A stretch of 64,000 nt of DNA. Origin: Maratus speciosus. Taxonomy: Eukaryota > Arthropoda > Arachnida > Araneae > Salticidae. Below the pieces are notes generated by a model. The model was given only the letters and a program-made list of their open reading frames with translations. It was not told the DNA's origin and made no database searches. The stretch spans positions 445,520,619-445,584,618 of the forward strand of contig OZ010786.1 of the NCBI GenBank assembly GCA_963932465.1, read 5' to 3'. The position numbers were made by a program, and so were the translations under genes. Of the stretch, positions 34,301 to 45,410 are shown piece after piece. Numbering within the stretch: position 1 is the first letter of the stretch; every line of letters starts with the position of its first letter.

Positions 34301-36880
34301 ATCTTCTTTAATAAAAAGCTACGCGTCGTTGACTACTGGGTTTTTCGCTAATCGTTGCCTCAGATTCAAAATATCATCATAAAAATGAATACTTACTTCT
34401 CGGTTGTTATTACATCTTCTTTAATAAAAAGCTACGAGTCGCTGACTACTGGGTTTTTCGCTAATCGTTACCTCAGATTCATCACGGAAAATGAAACATT
34501 TGAAGTTACTGAAAAAAAAAAGTATATGGATAATTGTTTAAGTTATAAAATATCATCATAAAAATGAATACTTACTTCTCGGTTGTTACTACATCTTCTT
34601 TAATAAAAAGCTACGCGTCGCTGACTACTGGGTTTTTCGCTAATCGTTGCCTCAGATTCAAAATATCATCATAAAAATGAATAGTTACTTCTCGGTTGTT
34701 ATTACATCTTCTTTAATAAAAAGCTACGAGTCGCTGACTACTGGGTTTTTCGCTAATCGTTACCTCAGATTCAAAATATCATCATAAAAATGAATACTTA
34801 CTTCTCGGTTGTTATTACATCTTCTTTAATAAAAAACTACGCGTCGCTGACTACCGGGTTTTTCGCTAATCGTTGCCTCAGATTCATCACGGAAAATGAA
34901 ACATTTGAAGTTACTGAAAAAAAAAAGTATATGGATAATTGTTTAAGTTATAAAATATCATCATAAAAATGAATACTTACTTCTCGGTTGTTATTACATC
35001 TTCTTTAATAAAAAGCTACGCGTCGCTGACTACTGGGTTTTTCGCTAATCGTTGCCTCAGATTCAAAATATCATCATAAAAATGAATACTTACTTCTCGG
35101 TTGTTATTACATCTTCTTTAATAAAAAGCTACGAGTCGCTGACTACTGGGTTTTTCGCTAATCGTTACCTCAGATTCAAGATATCATCATAAAAATGAAT
35201 ACTTACTTCTCGGTTGTTATTACATCTTCTTTAATAAAAAACTACGCGTCGCTGACTACCGGGTTTTTCGCTAATCGTTGCCTCAGATTCATCACGGAAA
35301 ATGAAACATTTGAAGTTACTGAAAAAAAAAAGTATATGGATAATTGTTTAAGTTATAAAATATCATCATAAAAATGAATACTTACTTCTCGGTTGTTATT
35401 ACATCTTCTTTAATAAAAAGCTACGCGTCGCTGACTACTGGGTTTTTCGCTAATCGTTGCCTCAGATTCAAAATATCATCATAAAAATGAATACTTACTT
35501 CTCGGTTGTTATTACATCTTCTTTAATAAAAAGCTACGAGTCGCTGACTACTGGGTTTTTTGCTAATCGTTACCTCAGATTCAAAATATCATCATAAAAA
35601 TGAATACTTACTTCTCGGTTGTTATTACATCTTCTTTAATAAAAAACTACGCGTCGCTGACTACCGGGTTTTTCGCTAATCGTTGCCTTAGATTCATCAC
35701 GGAAAATGAAACATTTGAAGTTACTGAAAAAAAAGTATATGGATAATTGTTTAAGTTATAAAATATCATCATAAAAATGAATACTTACTTCTCGGTTGTT
35801 ATTACATCTTCTTTAATAAAAAGCTACGCGTCGCTGACTACTGGGTTTTTCGGTAATCGTTGCCTCAGATTCAAAATATCATCATAAAAATGAATACTTA
35901 CTTCTCGGTTGTTATTACATCTTCTTTAATAAAAAGCTACGAGTCGCTGACTACTGGGTTTTTCGCTAATCGTTACCTCAGATTCAAAATATCATCATAA
36001 AAATGAATACTTACTTCTCGGTTGTTATTACATCTTCTTTAATAAAAAACTACGCGTCGCTGACTACCGGGTTTTTCGCTAATCGTTGCCTCAGATTCAT
36101 CACGGAAAATGAAACATTTGAAGTTACTGAAAAAAAAAAGTATATGGATAATTGTTTAAGTTATAAAATATCATCATAAAAATGAATACTTACTTCTCGG
36201 TTGTTATTACATCTTCTTTAATAAAAAGCTACGCGTCGCTGACTACTGGGTTTTACGCTAATCGTTGCCTCAGATTCAAAATATCATCATAAAAATGAAT
36301 ACTTACTTCTCGGTTGTTATTACATCTCTTTAATAAAAAGCTACGAGTCGCTGACTACTGGGTTTTTCGCTAATCGTTACCTCAGATTCAAAATATCATC
36401 ATAAAAATGAATACTTACTTCTCGGTTGTTATTACATCTTCTTTAATAAAAAACTACGCGTCGCTGACTACCGGGTTTTTCGCTAACCGTTGCCTCAGAT
36501 TCAAAATATCCTCATAAAAATGAATACTTACTTCTCGGTTGTTATTACATCTTCTTTAATAAAAAGCTACGCGTCGCTGACTACTGGGTTTTTCGCTAAT
36601 CGTTGCCTCAGATTCAAAATATCATCATAAAAATGAATACTTACTTCTCGGTTGTTATTACATCTTCTTTAATAAAAAGCTACGCTTTGCTGACTACTGG
36701 GTTTTTCGCTAATCATTGCCTCAGATTCAAAATATCATCATAAAAATGAATACTTACTTCTCGGTTGTTATTACATCTTCTTTAATAAAAAGCTACGAGT
36801 CGCTGACTACCGGGTTTTTCGCTAATCGTTGCCTCAGATTCATCACGTAAAATGAAACATTTGAAGTTACTGAAAAAATT
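31340..36880. repeat. Satellite array with 113/179-bp units in a ~405-bp higher-order repeat
   Basis: About 42 head-to-tail units. The core is 113 bp (from ATCATCATAAAAATGAATAC to CTCAGATTCAAAAT). Three types dominate. A has 'AGCTACGCGTCG...CTACTGGG...GTTGCC'. B has 'AGCTACGAGTCG...GTTACC'. C has 'AACTACGCG...CTACCGGG...GTTGCC' and an extra ~66 bp (ATCACGGAAAATGAAACATT ... poly-A ... GTATATGGATAATTG), making 179 bp. The A-B-C trimer begins at 31673, 32078, 32481, 32885, 34552, 34957, 35362, 35765 and 36170, with period 403-405 bp. Irregular blocks with an extra B, a short C, a variant A (GCTTTGCTG) or a B-long unit sit at 33111, 33630, 33856 and 34373. Open frames of 60-70 codons across it are repeat artefacts. 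Confidence 0.96.
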
Positions 36881-37411
36881 AATAGCCCAAAAAGTATTTG
36901 TCAGAAAATTGTTAGAGAAACTGCGTTAGAAAGGTAGAAAATTGTATATTGTTTTTTCCAACAACAGACCGATATAAACAAACAAACATTTCAGAAATTG
37001 TGATTAATTTTACAAATGTAAACAATGTGTAGTGAGTCATTCGTTTTTGAAAATTCATTGATAAAAATTTAAAATCTTTCGCGCATTGAATATTTTAACT
37101 CCTTAGTATTAATATGCCTCTGATGTCATTGGCGTATGAAACAATGAAAATAGTTTTTAATTTAAAAGCGAAGGCTTAGAAAACTCAAATCTATTTTCGG
37201 TACTTTTATGTTATCCGGGGGCAGATCTCGACAACAACAGGGTTTTTTCGCCAATAGTAGTTATTTTTTCGTGTGTGTGATTTAGAAACATTGCTTAAAA
37301 GTTGAAATAAAATGCTATGTATTTATTATTATTGTTATGTATTTTAAAGGAAATGAGTGAAAGTCATGTATTTTAAATGTATGCAATGTATGTATTTTGA
37401 ATGTTTGTTCT
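36881..37411. other. Spacer right of the satellite
   Basis: Not coding. From about 37260 ('GTTATGTATTTTAAAGGAAATGAGTGAAAGTCATGTATTTTAA') it resembles sequence at 38440-38560 and, inverted, near 49700-49740. It may therefore be the left part of a Helitron into which the element 37412-38430 inserted. Confidence 0.4.
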
Positions 37412-38430
37412 TCTATATATATTAAAAAAAGTTTGATTTGGAAATGGACCAATGAAAATCTGCGTCGATATTCCCGGCAGATCGGCATCCAATTTGAATG
37501 CTTAAGCATGGCATGGCCTTTCTTCGTTAATATTAAAAAAACTGTTGCATACAAAAATATGAAAATCGGTAGTATTATAGAGAAATGTTTGGTAAACACG
37601 CTGATGTAAGACAGTTTTCAAATCGAAGAATTATTTTAAGAGATATTTAATGCCAAAGTTGGACAAAATCGTTCCATTAAAAAAGTTTTATAGGAGCAAA
37701 AACTGTACATAGGAATTTAATCATTTTTAGATCATTTTATGCCTCAGAATTTCCCGGTGTGCAGACTGCATTTAGTTTTTTAATTTGACTCATTTTTTGA
37801 GGTTTTATTTCTATTTTAAATTTAAATTTTCAGCATTTCGAGAGATATTTTTTACAAAATTTACAAAATTGTATTAATTTAAACTGTTGCCAACTGTATA
37901 AACAGCGCAAACAATAATGTTTGCTTCAAATTAAAAATTTGTTTTACACGTGACTATTTACGTGAACAGAAAATATAAAAAGCTGGAACTCATTGAAAAT
38001 TACGTCATAAAAACTATATTTACGCGTGAATTTTAAAAGAGAAAGAATATTGTAAAATAATAAATTCATTAACATGCGTTAGAAGTCTTAAAGGAGAATT
38101 TACGTCACATTTACGTCACATTACGCTTATTACGTAAAATGAACAAAAATAATATTGCAAAACAGTTCAAATTTAAAAATTACGCGAGACATTTATTTGA
38201 TATTTTAAGATGATCATAATATTTCATTTCTAACAAAAGTATTTTTACGTGAATATTAAAAAGAGAAAGAAAAATTTGGTGACAATTACGTCAGATTATA
38301 ATTGTCAGATTCAAATTATAATCCAATCTTCCGAAATCTTTTTAAAGCCGATCAAATTAGCGTGCTGTTAGAGTCTGCGGTGTCCGAACAGGGGTTGACG
38401 AGCGTAGCTCGTAGGGCGCAGAACCCCTAG
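37412..38430 (+). mobile_element. Non-autonomous Helitron
   Basis: It starts TCTATATATATTAAAAAAAG and ends CTAG with a T following, preceded by a hairpin ACGAGCGTAGCTCGT within an outer GGGGTT...AACCCC pairing. These are the Helitron end rules (5'-TC, 3' hairpin then CTRR). A second copy lies inverted at 42787-43984 and is alignable nearly throughout ('ACCAATGAAAATCTGCGT', 'CCAATTTGAATGCTTAAGC', 'TTAATGCCAAAGTTGG'). The base before the 5' end is T rather than the expected A, so the left edge may be off by a few bases. No Rep/helicase coding. Confidence 0.82.
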
Positions 38431-38950
38431 TATTTTAAATAAAAGTTATGCTTTTTAATTGAAATGAGTTAAAGGTTTATATTTTAAGTGAAATTAATGC
38501 AATATGAATGATGTCAATGGGAACAACATTTGGCGATTTATCACATCGCCAAGCTAACATAAAAGTACTCCATTTTCTGAGTATTAATGTAATAAACATA
38601 GTCTTTAGTTAGTTTGTTTCAGGTTTTAGTTAATTTGTTTCAGGTTTGTATGTTTAATTTATTTTGGAAAAATTGATTTGATGAATAATTAATCCATTTT
38701 CGTTTTTTTAAAAACTTAATTACTTCTCAACATTACATAATTTTAAATTTTACGCCGTTGAAGAGGGAAAATGTACTTTCAAATGTAAATTGTTTGAAAA
38801 CTGTATTTCAATTTACTGACTTTTTATGATTCTTAAACTAAATAGCTCGAATACGGAATAATAGTATATAAATTCTTTTATCAATTATTTAAAATTTTAA
38901 GGGAAAATCACGATTTCTACCCACCGTCGCAGGACGGGCGTTTCCACTAG
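38431..38950 (+). mobile_element. Helitron 3' portion flanking the nested Helitron
   Basis: It ends with a CCGTCGCAGGACGG hairpin, ten bases, then CTAG and T (38947-38951), a Helitron 3' terminus. The block 'TTGGCGATTTATCACATCGCC' at about 38530 is shared, inverted, with 49690. 'ACTTTCAAATGTAAATTGTT' at 38775 matches the 48984 family. Its 5' terminus was not found. Confidence 0.6.
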
Positions 38951-39785
38951 TTTATGATAATTTTGGCTAAGAAGGACCTGTACCAAATAAGGCCTCGTTA
39001 AGGATTCAGATTGCAATAAAATATGCGATATCAGCATTAACATTTTAAACGTTGCTGGATGTAGGGTAACTCCGGGAGAGTCGTCGCATACGGGTTAGAT
39101 GCCGCAACCCTTCTATTTCTTGTAATTATCGATAGATGGTCGTCAAACGCACAGTATAGATGCGCAATGAGATTATTTTAACCAGTGTATAGCGGGAATC
39201 CCATTTCAATATTTACTTGCAGAAGTACAATCCTTAATTTGATGTAAGTGCATGATTTCACTGTCCAAACTTTTAAAAACGTTATGTTTAAATATTTTTC
39301 ATGCACTGATTACTAAATACATGCATGATTTCGAAGTTAAAACTAAGTGTGGCATTTGTATAGAGTACTGTGTGTATGATTACGCCATTCCCCTTAGCGA
39401 TGGCAGGTAACTGTGATGGCCGACGTCTGCAGCATGCAATATGGGATACATGCCGCACTGCTATTCCGGTATACATGCCGCAGTTTCTTTTGTACGGGAT
39501 GATTATGTGTTATTAACTTTTCCTTTTCTTTTTGCACAGACTAACCCTGTTAGGCTTGTTATCAAGTTTACTAAAACCAAAGGAGAAAAGAAGGAAAATA
39601 AAAAGTAAGAAGGGCAAGAAAGATGCAAGTCAAGATGATAAAAATGAAAAATTGGATTACGCGTAACGCAGACGTTCTTTGCAAACTACTCCAAAAAAAG
39701 AGGAAGTATAATTATGCGTTTAAATGTGGTTACATAAAGACTACTTTTTCGACACTTTTTCTGTAGATTGAAGTCGATCTCTTAA

Positions 39786-39985
39786 CCCATTCGGGACCAT
39801 AGGTGCATATAAGTACCTTCATAAAGAGCTTACAAAATTTGTTTCTGGTACCAGTAAAAAAGAAAATTAATATTTGCTTTGTTTAATTAGAGCATTTTCA
39901 TGATTATTTAAGTAAAGGTAACTTCTTTTAAAAAAGTGGTACCAGCCGAATAAAATTTGTGTAAAAGCCACCGGTTCCGAAACGG
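39786..39985. mobile_element. piggyBac-like MITE (TTAA duplication)
   Basis: 200 bp between TTAA at 39782-39785 and TTAA at 39986-39989. The ends are imperfect inverted repeats: CCCATTCGGGACC on the left, CCGTTTCGGAACC on the minus strand at the right. TTAA targets with CCC/CCG starts are typical of piggyBac-type MITEs. No coding. Confidence 0.7.
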
Positions 39986-40879
39986 TTAACAAATAAATTA
40001 TGTCAACACAGTTTTACTTTTTTTCTTTCCTTTTCTAATACATTGATGTTACGTTGTAGCTGAAATAACAATTAAAATTTTATGTAAAAAAAAAATAATA
40101 AGTCGATAATTTTAATAGTGAAAGTAGGCAACAATTATTAATTTGAATCTACTAACACGTTTCATTGTACTCAGGGTCGTACTGGCCCACCGGGCAACGA
40201 GGCAAATGCCCGGTGCGCCCATCGTCACTTTTTTCTTTTTCTTTTTCTTTCTTTTTTTTTTTTTTGTTATCTTTTTTTTAAGCACGCATTTTGAAAGGCA
40301 TAAAATTTTCAAAGATTTTCATTTGGAAAATTAAAAAGTAATGCTTTTTATTTTTTAAAGTATAGCATAAGCAAACTATGTGCGATCAAAGACAATTAGA
40401 TAAACCAATTTCGAGATAACATAAGTTATCGACAATCAGATATGCCGTTGTTACACATTGTATCCAGGACCAGACTTTGTTTCAAAGCCTGTACTAATGA
40501 TAAATTCTAAGAAAAATAATATTAAGTACTCACTTATTTAGATGTACGCCTAAATAATTTCTGTTCTAGGAATGCTTCTAATAAGTGTCTAATGAGTCTG
40601 CGTCTAATACGTTTGCATATTTTCTGCGTCTAAGTATTTAGCGCCCCTGGTGTTGTGAGGTATTTTTGTATTTCTACCTTTTGTGCAAGTATAAACGACG
40701 AAACACTGTATAAGAAACATATTCTCATTTTAAATGGATTCATTCACAGAGACTTTGATAGTCATGGCGCCCTGGTCCAGATTTTATTCAGTACCCCGAA
40801 GAATAGTAACTTCTACATAAATTAATATTGGTATTAATGATGTATTTAGTATATTTTCTGTCAAATATTCAGCGCCCTG

Positions 40880-41031
40880 GGTGGCTGCCCGGTAGTTTGG
40901 TATTTCTGTTTTTTGTGAAAGAACAAAAAAAAAAAAAAATGCCAATTTAAGACAGGGGCTGCCCGGTAGTTTGGTATTTCTGTTTTTTGTGAAAGAAAAA
41001 AAAAAAAAAATGCCAATTTAAGACAGGGGAT
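40880..41031. repeat. Tandem duplication, ~75 bp x 2
   Basis: 'GGCTGCCCGGTAGTTTGGTA' followed by 'TTTCTGTTTTTTGTGAAAG', a poly-A run of 14-15 and 'TGCCAATTTAAGACAGGGG' occurs twice in succession, almost identical, so the duplication is recent. Confidence 0.93.
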
Positions 41032-41059
41032 TTTCATTTTAATTTCATTTGGTCCCTTT

Positions 41060-41770
41060 GTCAGAGGCGGCTTTGGTCAATTTTTTCAGCGCCTCTGTAA
41101 AAATAAGTTTAAAAAAACTAATATCGTGTTTACGTAATAATGGCGCCCTTGGTCTTTTTCAGCGCCTCTGTAAAAATAAATTTCAAAAAACTAATATCGT
41201 GTTTTTGTAATCATGGCGTCCTTGGTCAAATATTTTTCAGCGCCTCTGTAAAAATGCCTTTCAAAAAGCTATTATCGCGTTTTTGTACTCATGGCGCCCT
41301 TGGGCAGATTTTTTTTTTCAGCACCTCTCTGTAAAAATAACTTTCAAAAAACTAATATCGTGTTTTCGTAATCAATGTGCTCTTGGTGAGATTTTTTCAG
41401 CACCTCTGTAAAAATAATTTTGAAAAACTATTATCGTGTTTTTTTAATCATGGCGCCCTTAGAGAGATTTTTTTCAGCGCATCTGTAAAAATAAGTTTTA
41501 AAAAACTAATATCGTGTTTTTATAATCATGGCGCCCTTGGTCCGATATTTTTCAGCGCCTCTGTAAAAATCCCTTTCAAAAAACTATCATCGTGTTTTTG
41601 TAATCATGGCGCCCTTGGACAGATTTTTTTTAGCGCCTCTGTAAAAATAAGTTAAAAAAAAACTAATACCGTGTTTTTGTAATCATGGCGCCCTTGGTCA
41701 CTTGGCCAGATTTTTTACAGCGCGTCTGCAAAAATAACTTGAAAAAAAGTAGTATCGTGTTTTTGTAATA
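41060..41770. repeat. Minisatellite, ~9 units of ~78 bp
   Basis: Units consist of 'CAGCGCCTCTGTAAAAATAA', 'TTTCAAAAAACTAATATCGTG', 'TTTTTGTAATCATGGCGCCC' and 'TTGGTCAGATTTTT' in pieces. The CAGCGCCTC anchor falls at about 41088, 41160, 41239, 41319, 41398, 41475, 41551, 41632 and 41718. Because 78 is a multiple of three, short frames across it read as a 26-residue peptide repeat; that is not evidence of a gene. The unit's GCGCCC text resembles the hAT subterminus. Confidence 0.92.
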
Positions 41771-42710
41771 GCAAACCCCCCTCCCCCCCCACACACGCAC
41801 ACTCTCCACAAATACACACACAAATTGATGCCCTTAGTTCTACTAAAGTGGAGCATTCCATAATTTCTCAATGATAATATAAGTGTTAGACCGCCAAGGG
41901 CGCCAAGACTAATTCTTCACAAGATTTTGCAATGGAAACTTATGTAAATTTTGCTTTTGAAAGAAGAAAATGTTAATTTTTCATATCTATTTAAAAATTC
42001 GATAATATTTTTAGCATCCGAAAAAGCCAATATGTAAAAACGTTATTTATTTTTTTTAAACCGGATCTGCTTAACCTCTTTAAACTTCAAACACCACCCG
42101 AATATATAAATTGAAAAATACATATGTAATTAAAATAAATAGATAAACCACTAAAATTGTAAAAGTCCTTTTACAAAAGAATGGATAAATATAAGTAAAG
42201 AGAAGTGCAGATGTATTTGGGTTCAGTTTTCAATGCTGTTAGTCATTAACGTGGGAATTCCTAAGAAGACAAATTACCATTTCGGCGGGATTTCAAATCG
42301 GTTCTATAGATACCCAGTGGTTTCTGTAGTAATACCAGGTGTGACACTTTTTTTTAATTATTATACCGTATTCTGGAGCTCTCTATCTTTCTGGAGAAAA
42401 TAGAAATCGGCGGATGTGGAGGTATTTTCCCATGAAATACTAATTAACACACGACACATGCGCGACACGACGTGCTGTTGGTGTTTTTTGCGTGTGAGTT
42501 GCGACGACCATTGTAGTTTAAAATTGGCTTATCTGAAATTAAAATAAACAGTAATTTTTAATTAAATATGACTTATTTTAGTGACTAGACGAGACAAAAG
42601 GTGGAAATTATGAAAAGCTCTCTCTTTTTCTTTTTTTTTTCTTTAATGCTGATTATTTGAAGAGGGTATTCAACTTTTATCGTAGAAAAAGGCTGATTTT
42701 TGATGATTGA

Positions 42711-42711
<1 letters not shown>

Positions 42712-42755
<44 letters not shown>
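42712..42755. repeat. Poly-A run, 44 bases
   Basis: An uninterrupted A tract close to the Helitron 3' end. Its length may be unreliable in any assembly. Confidence 0.95.
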
Positions 42756-42759
<4 letters not shown>

Positions 42760-42786
42760 TAATGCACTGCATAATTATATAAGAAA

Positions 42787-43984
42787 CTAGGGGGCTCTGC
42801 CCCCTACGAGCTACGCTCGCCAACCCCTGTTCAAGCACACCAAAATCCAAAAAGCACGCTAATTTGATCGGCTTTAAAAATATTGAATTTAAAAAAAACA
42901 AAAGAAAAAAAACAGTAGTGATTTTCCTGTAAACGGGTTTCTATTCGTTAATTAAAAAATTAGTTAAACATTTGAAAATAAGCTAATGTAAAATGAATTA
43001 AGTAAACAGTGTCCTTGTCTCCCGGTATTTTTTAACAGCGATATAAGATAGTTCTTTTAAATAATTCATTTTAAATGTATCGTTTTAAATCTGACGTAAT
43101 TTACACCAAAGTTTTATTTCTCTTATTAATATTCAGGTGAAAATACTTTAGTTGTTAGAAGGAAATATTTGCGCTGTCTTTGAATTCACGATAATAATTG
43201 AAAAGATTATCTCAAAATATCTCGCGCAAATATATTTTTTAATTTAAATGTTTTTACCATATTTTTTGGCCATTTTAAATAATGTAATTTCTCCCCTTTA
43301 CAAGTTTTAGCGCATAATTTTTTTTTTATTTAACATTTTGTTTCTCTTTTAAAATTCAAGTGTGAATATGGTTCTTAGGACGTAATTTTCCTGCTTTTAA
43401 CATGTGATCATTTAATTCTAATTTTAAAGTTTTTATTTCTGTTTACAATAGTCACGTGTAAATAAATTTTTAATTTGAAATAAACATTATTGTTTCGCTG
43501 TTTATACAATTGGCAACAGTTTAAATTAATAACATTTTCTAAAATATATAAAAAATATCTCTCGAAAAGCTGAAAATTTGAATTTAAAATAGAAATACAA
43601 CCTCAAAAAATGAGTCAAATAAAAAAAATAAATTCAATCTGCACACCGGGAACTTATAACGTATAAAATGATCTAAAAATGATTAAATTCTCATGTAGTT
43701 TTTGCTCCAATAAAACTTTTTTAATGGAACGATTTTTTCCAACTTTGGCATTAAATATCTCTTAAAATAATTCTTTGATTTGAAAACTGTCTGCATCAGC
43801 GTGTTTATCAAACATTTCTCTGTAATACCACTGATTTTCATATTTTTGTTTGCAACAGTTTTTTTTTAATATTAACGAAGAAAGGCCATGCTTAAGCATT
43901 CAAATTGGATGCCGATCTACCGGGAATATCTACGCAGATTTTCATTGGTCCATTTCCAATTCGAAACTTTTTTTTATATATAGA
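42787..43984 (-). mobile_element. Non-autonomous Helitron, inverted copy
   Basis: On the minus strand it starts TCTATATATAAAAAAAAG and ends with a GGCGAGCGTAGCTCGTAG hairpin region, GGGGGCAGAGCCCC and CTAG followed by T. It matches 37412-38430 over most of its length and is about 180 bp longer, mainly in the AT-rich second half. It lies inside the hAT element 40172-47092. Confidence 0.85.
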
Positions 43985-45354
43985 AGGAAAAAGCTGACAA
44001 AATTAGAAGTGAAAAACAATTCAGTATTATTAAAGTAATCGTGCCGTGGTCATCTATTAAAAAATGCAATTTTGAGAAAAAAAACTAGTTTCAATTTTAT
44101 GTTATAATTATAATAGAATGCTTATTGTATTTTTTTATTTTTTTTTACTTACATAGAATTGTCTATTCCTTATTCTGACCACATAAAGAAGTCTCAATTC
44201 CGTTGATAAAGCCGCTAAAATAAAAACTCGATTTTGCGAAATTTATAAGTTATGATTATAAATGTATATGTAAATCCTTAAAGCGGTTCTCAAAAAAAAA
44301 TTTTTTTTTAACGTTCAATAATGCGAAAATTTCTGCTCATTTACAAACATAAAAATAGTGTTCGAAAGAAACTGAATTTCGGTTACATTCCTAGTATCGA
44401 CTGAAAACGTAAGCGAAATTGTTTTAAAAATAAATTCAAAGTAAGTAACATAAACATACATATACGCATGTTATCTGAATAATGTTTTGCGTAAAAACGG
44501 CAGTACATAATTAACAAAATAATTTGATTGAAATAAAATTAATTAAATATAAGGTGCTATAAACATAAAAAATATATTAAAAAATAATTTAATTTAAAAA
44601 TAACGAATTTAATCAATATTAGTAATACCTTCTAGATTTATCTCCTTGTATGTGAATATATAGTATGTACGGCTCTTTGGATGGGAGTGCCGTTTGGGGG
44701 AGGCTAGGGAGGGGCAGTTATAGTAATACCGAATATACGGCAGTATTTTCGCCGAAACTAGGATTTTGGGCTGAAAACGAAAATGAAACCGAATATTCGG
44801 CGAAACTCCACATAAAAGAATGAGACTTGCAGGCTTGGTTATTGAAGTGATTTGCAATACAATAGATTCTGTTCTTTAAATTAATTACATCTTGAGTTAA
44901 AATTGATTGTTGTCTCATGACAACAGTTTTCTTTCTCTTCCTCCACTGTCGCGTCCGGAAATTCGGTTCAAAACGCCACATTCGGCAACCTTTTCTGAAA
45001 GATCTTTTGTTTTTCTCAAAAAATATAAAAGACAGTTCGATTAAAAAGTTTCTGGTGGGCAATAAAAAATAATTGGTATTTTCAGCCAGCAGCCAGCAGT
45101 TACAATGAAATTTAATGAAAACCTTTAAAACAAAACTATCATGCAATAAAATTCGAGTAATACTACTTTTCAAAATAATTACATTCAGCGTAATACTTTT
45201 AAAGAATGTATTACTTTTCCAAAGATTTTCTGCCCCCCCCCCCACCCCTACCCTGCATACACACATGAATCGCGGTAAAAAAGAACAAGATCTTTGAAAA
45301 ACAGAAACAACTCCATTATTGGGCACAGCCTTTGTAAGTTTGCTGATTTGAAAG
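43985..45354. other. hAT interior without recognised genes
   Basis: Includes a palindrome-rich patch at 44730-44800 with repeated CCGAATAT(A/T)CGGC text and a C-run at 45232-45243. A 202-codon minus-strand frame (44718-45326) has low-complexity, Phe/Asn/Lys-rich content, no recognisable domain and crosses the C-run; I do not regard it as a gene. Confidence 0.5.
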
Positions 45355-45410
45355 CAGGGCCGAAATTAAGGGGGGCAGAGGGGGCATGTGCCCCGGGCGC
45401 CAAATAAAGA
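45355..45410 (+). mobile_element. Possible left end of a second hAT-like element
   Basis: CAGGGCCGAAATTAAGGGGG followed by GCAGAGGGGGCATGTGCCCC and GGGCGCC looks like the terminus of hAT-type repeats that begin CAGGGCCG. No matching right end or target duplication was found, so only a fragment is claimed. Confidence 0.4.

Noticed and set aside
31473..34561. Open frames of 60-70 codons inside the satellite (for example 31473-31682 and 34355-34561)
   Set aside because: They are two phases of the same 113/179-bp unit, recur with every trimer and have no domain content.
31340..36880. CRISPR-like array
   Set aside because: The repeats are contiguous 113/179-bp units without unique spacers, there are no cas genes, and the context is eukaryotic.
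41377..41655. 92-codon repeat protein
   Set aside because: Created by a 78-bp minisatellite whose unit is a multiple of three; other frames stay open equally well in places.
42712..42755. Poly-A tail of a retrogene or SINE
   Set aside because: No target-site duplication or retroposed body was found next to the A run.
44718..45326. 202-codon minus-strand frame
   Set aside because: Low-complexity residues, passes through a C-run and repeat text, no recognisable domain, and lies inside a hAT element.
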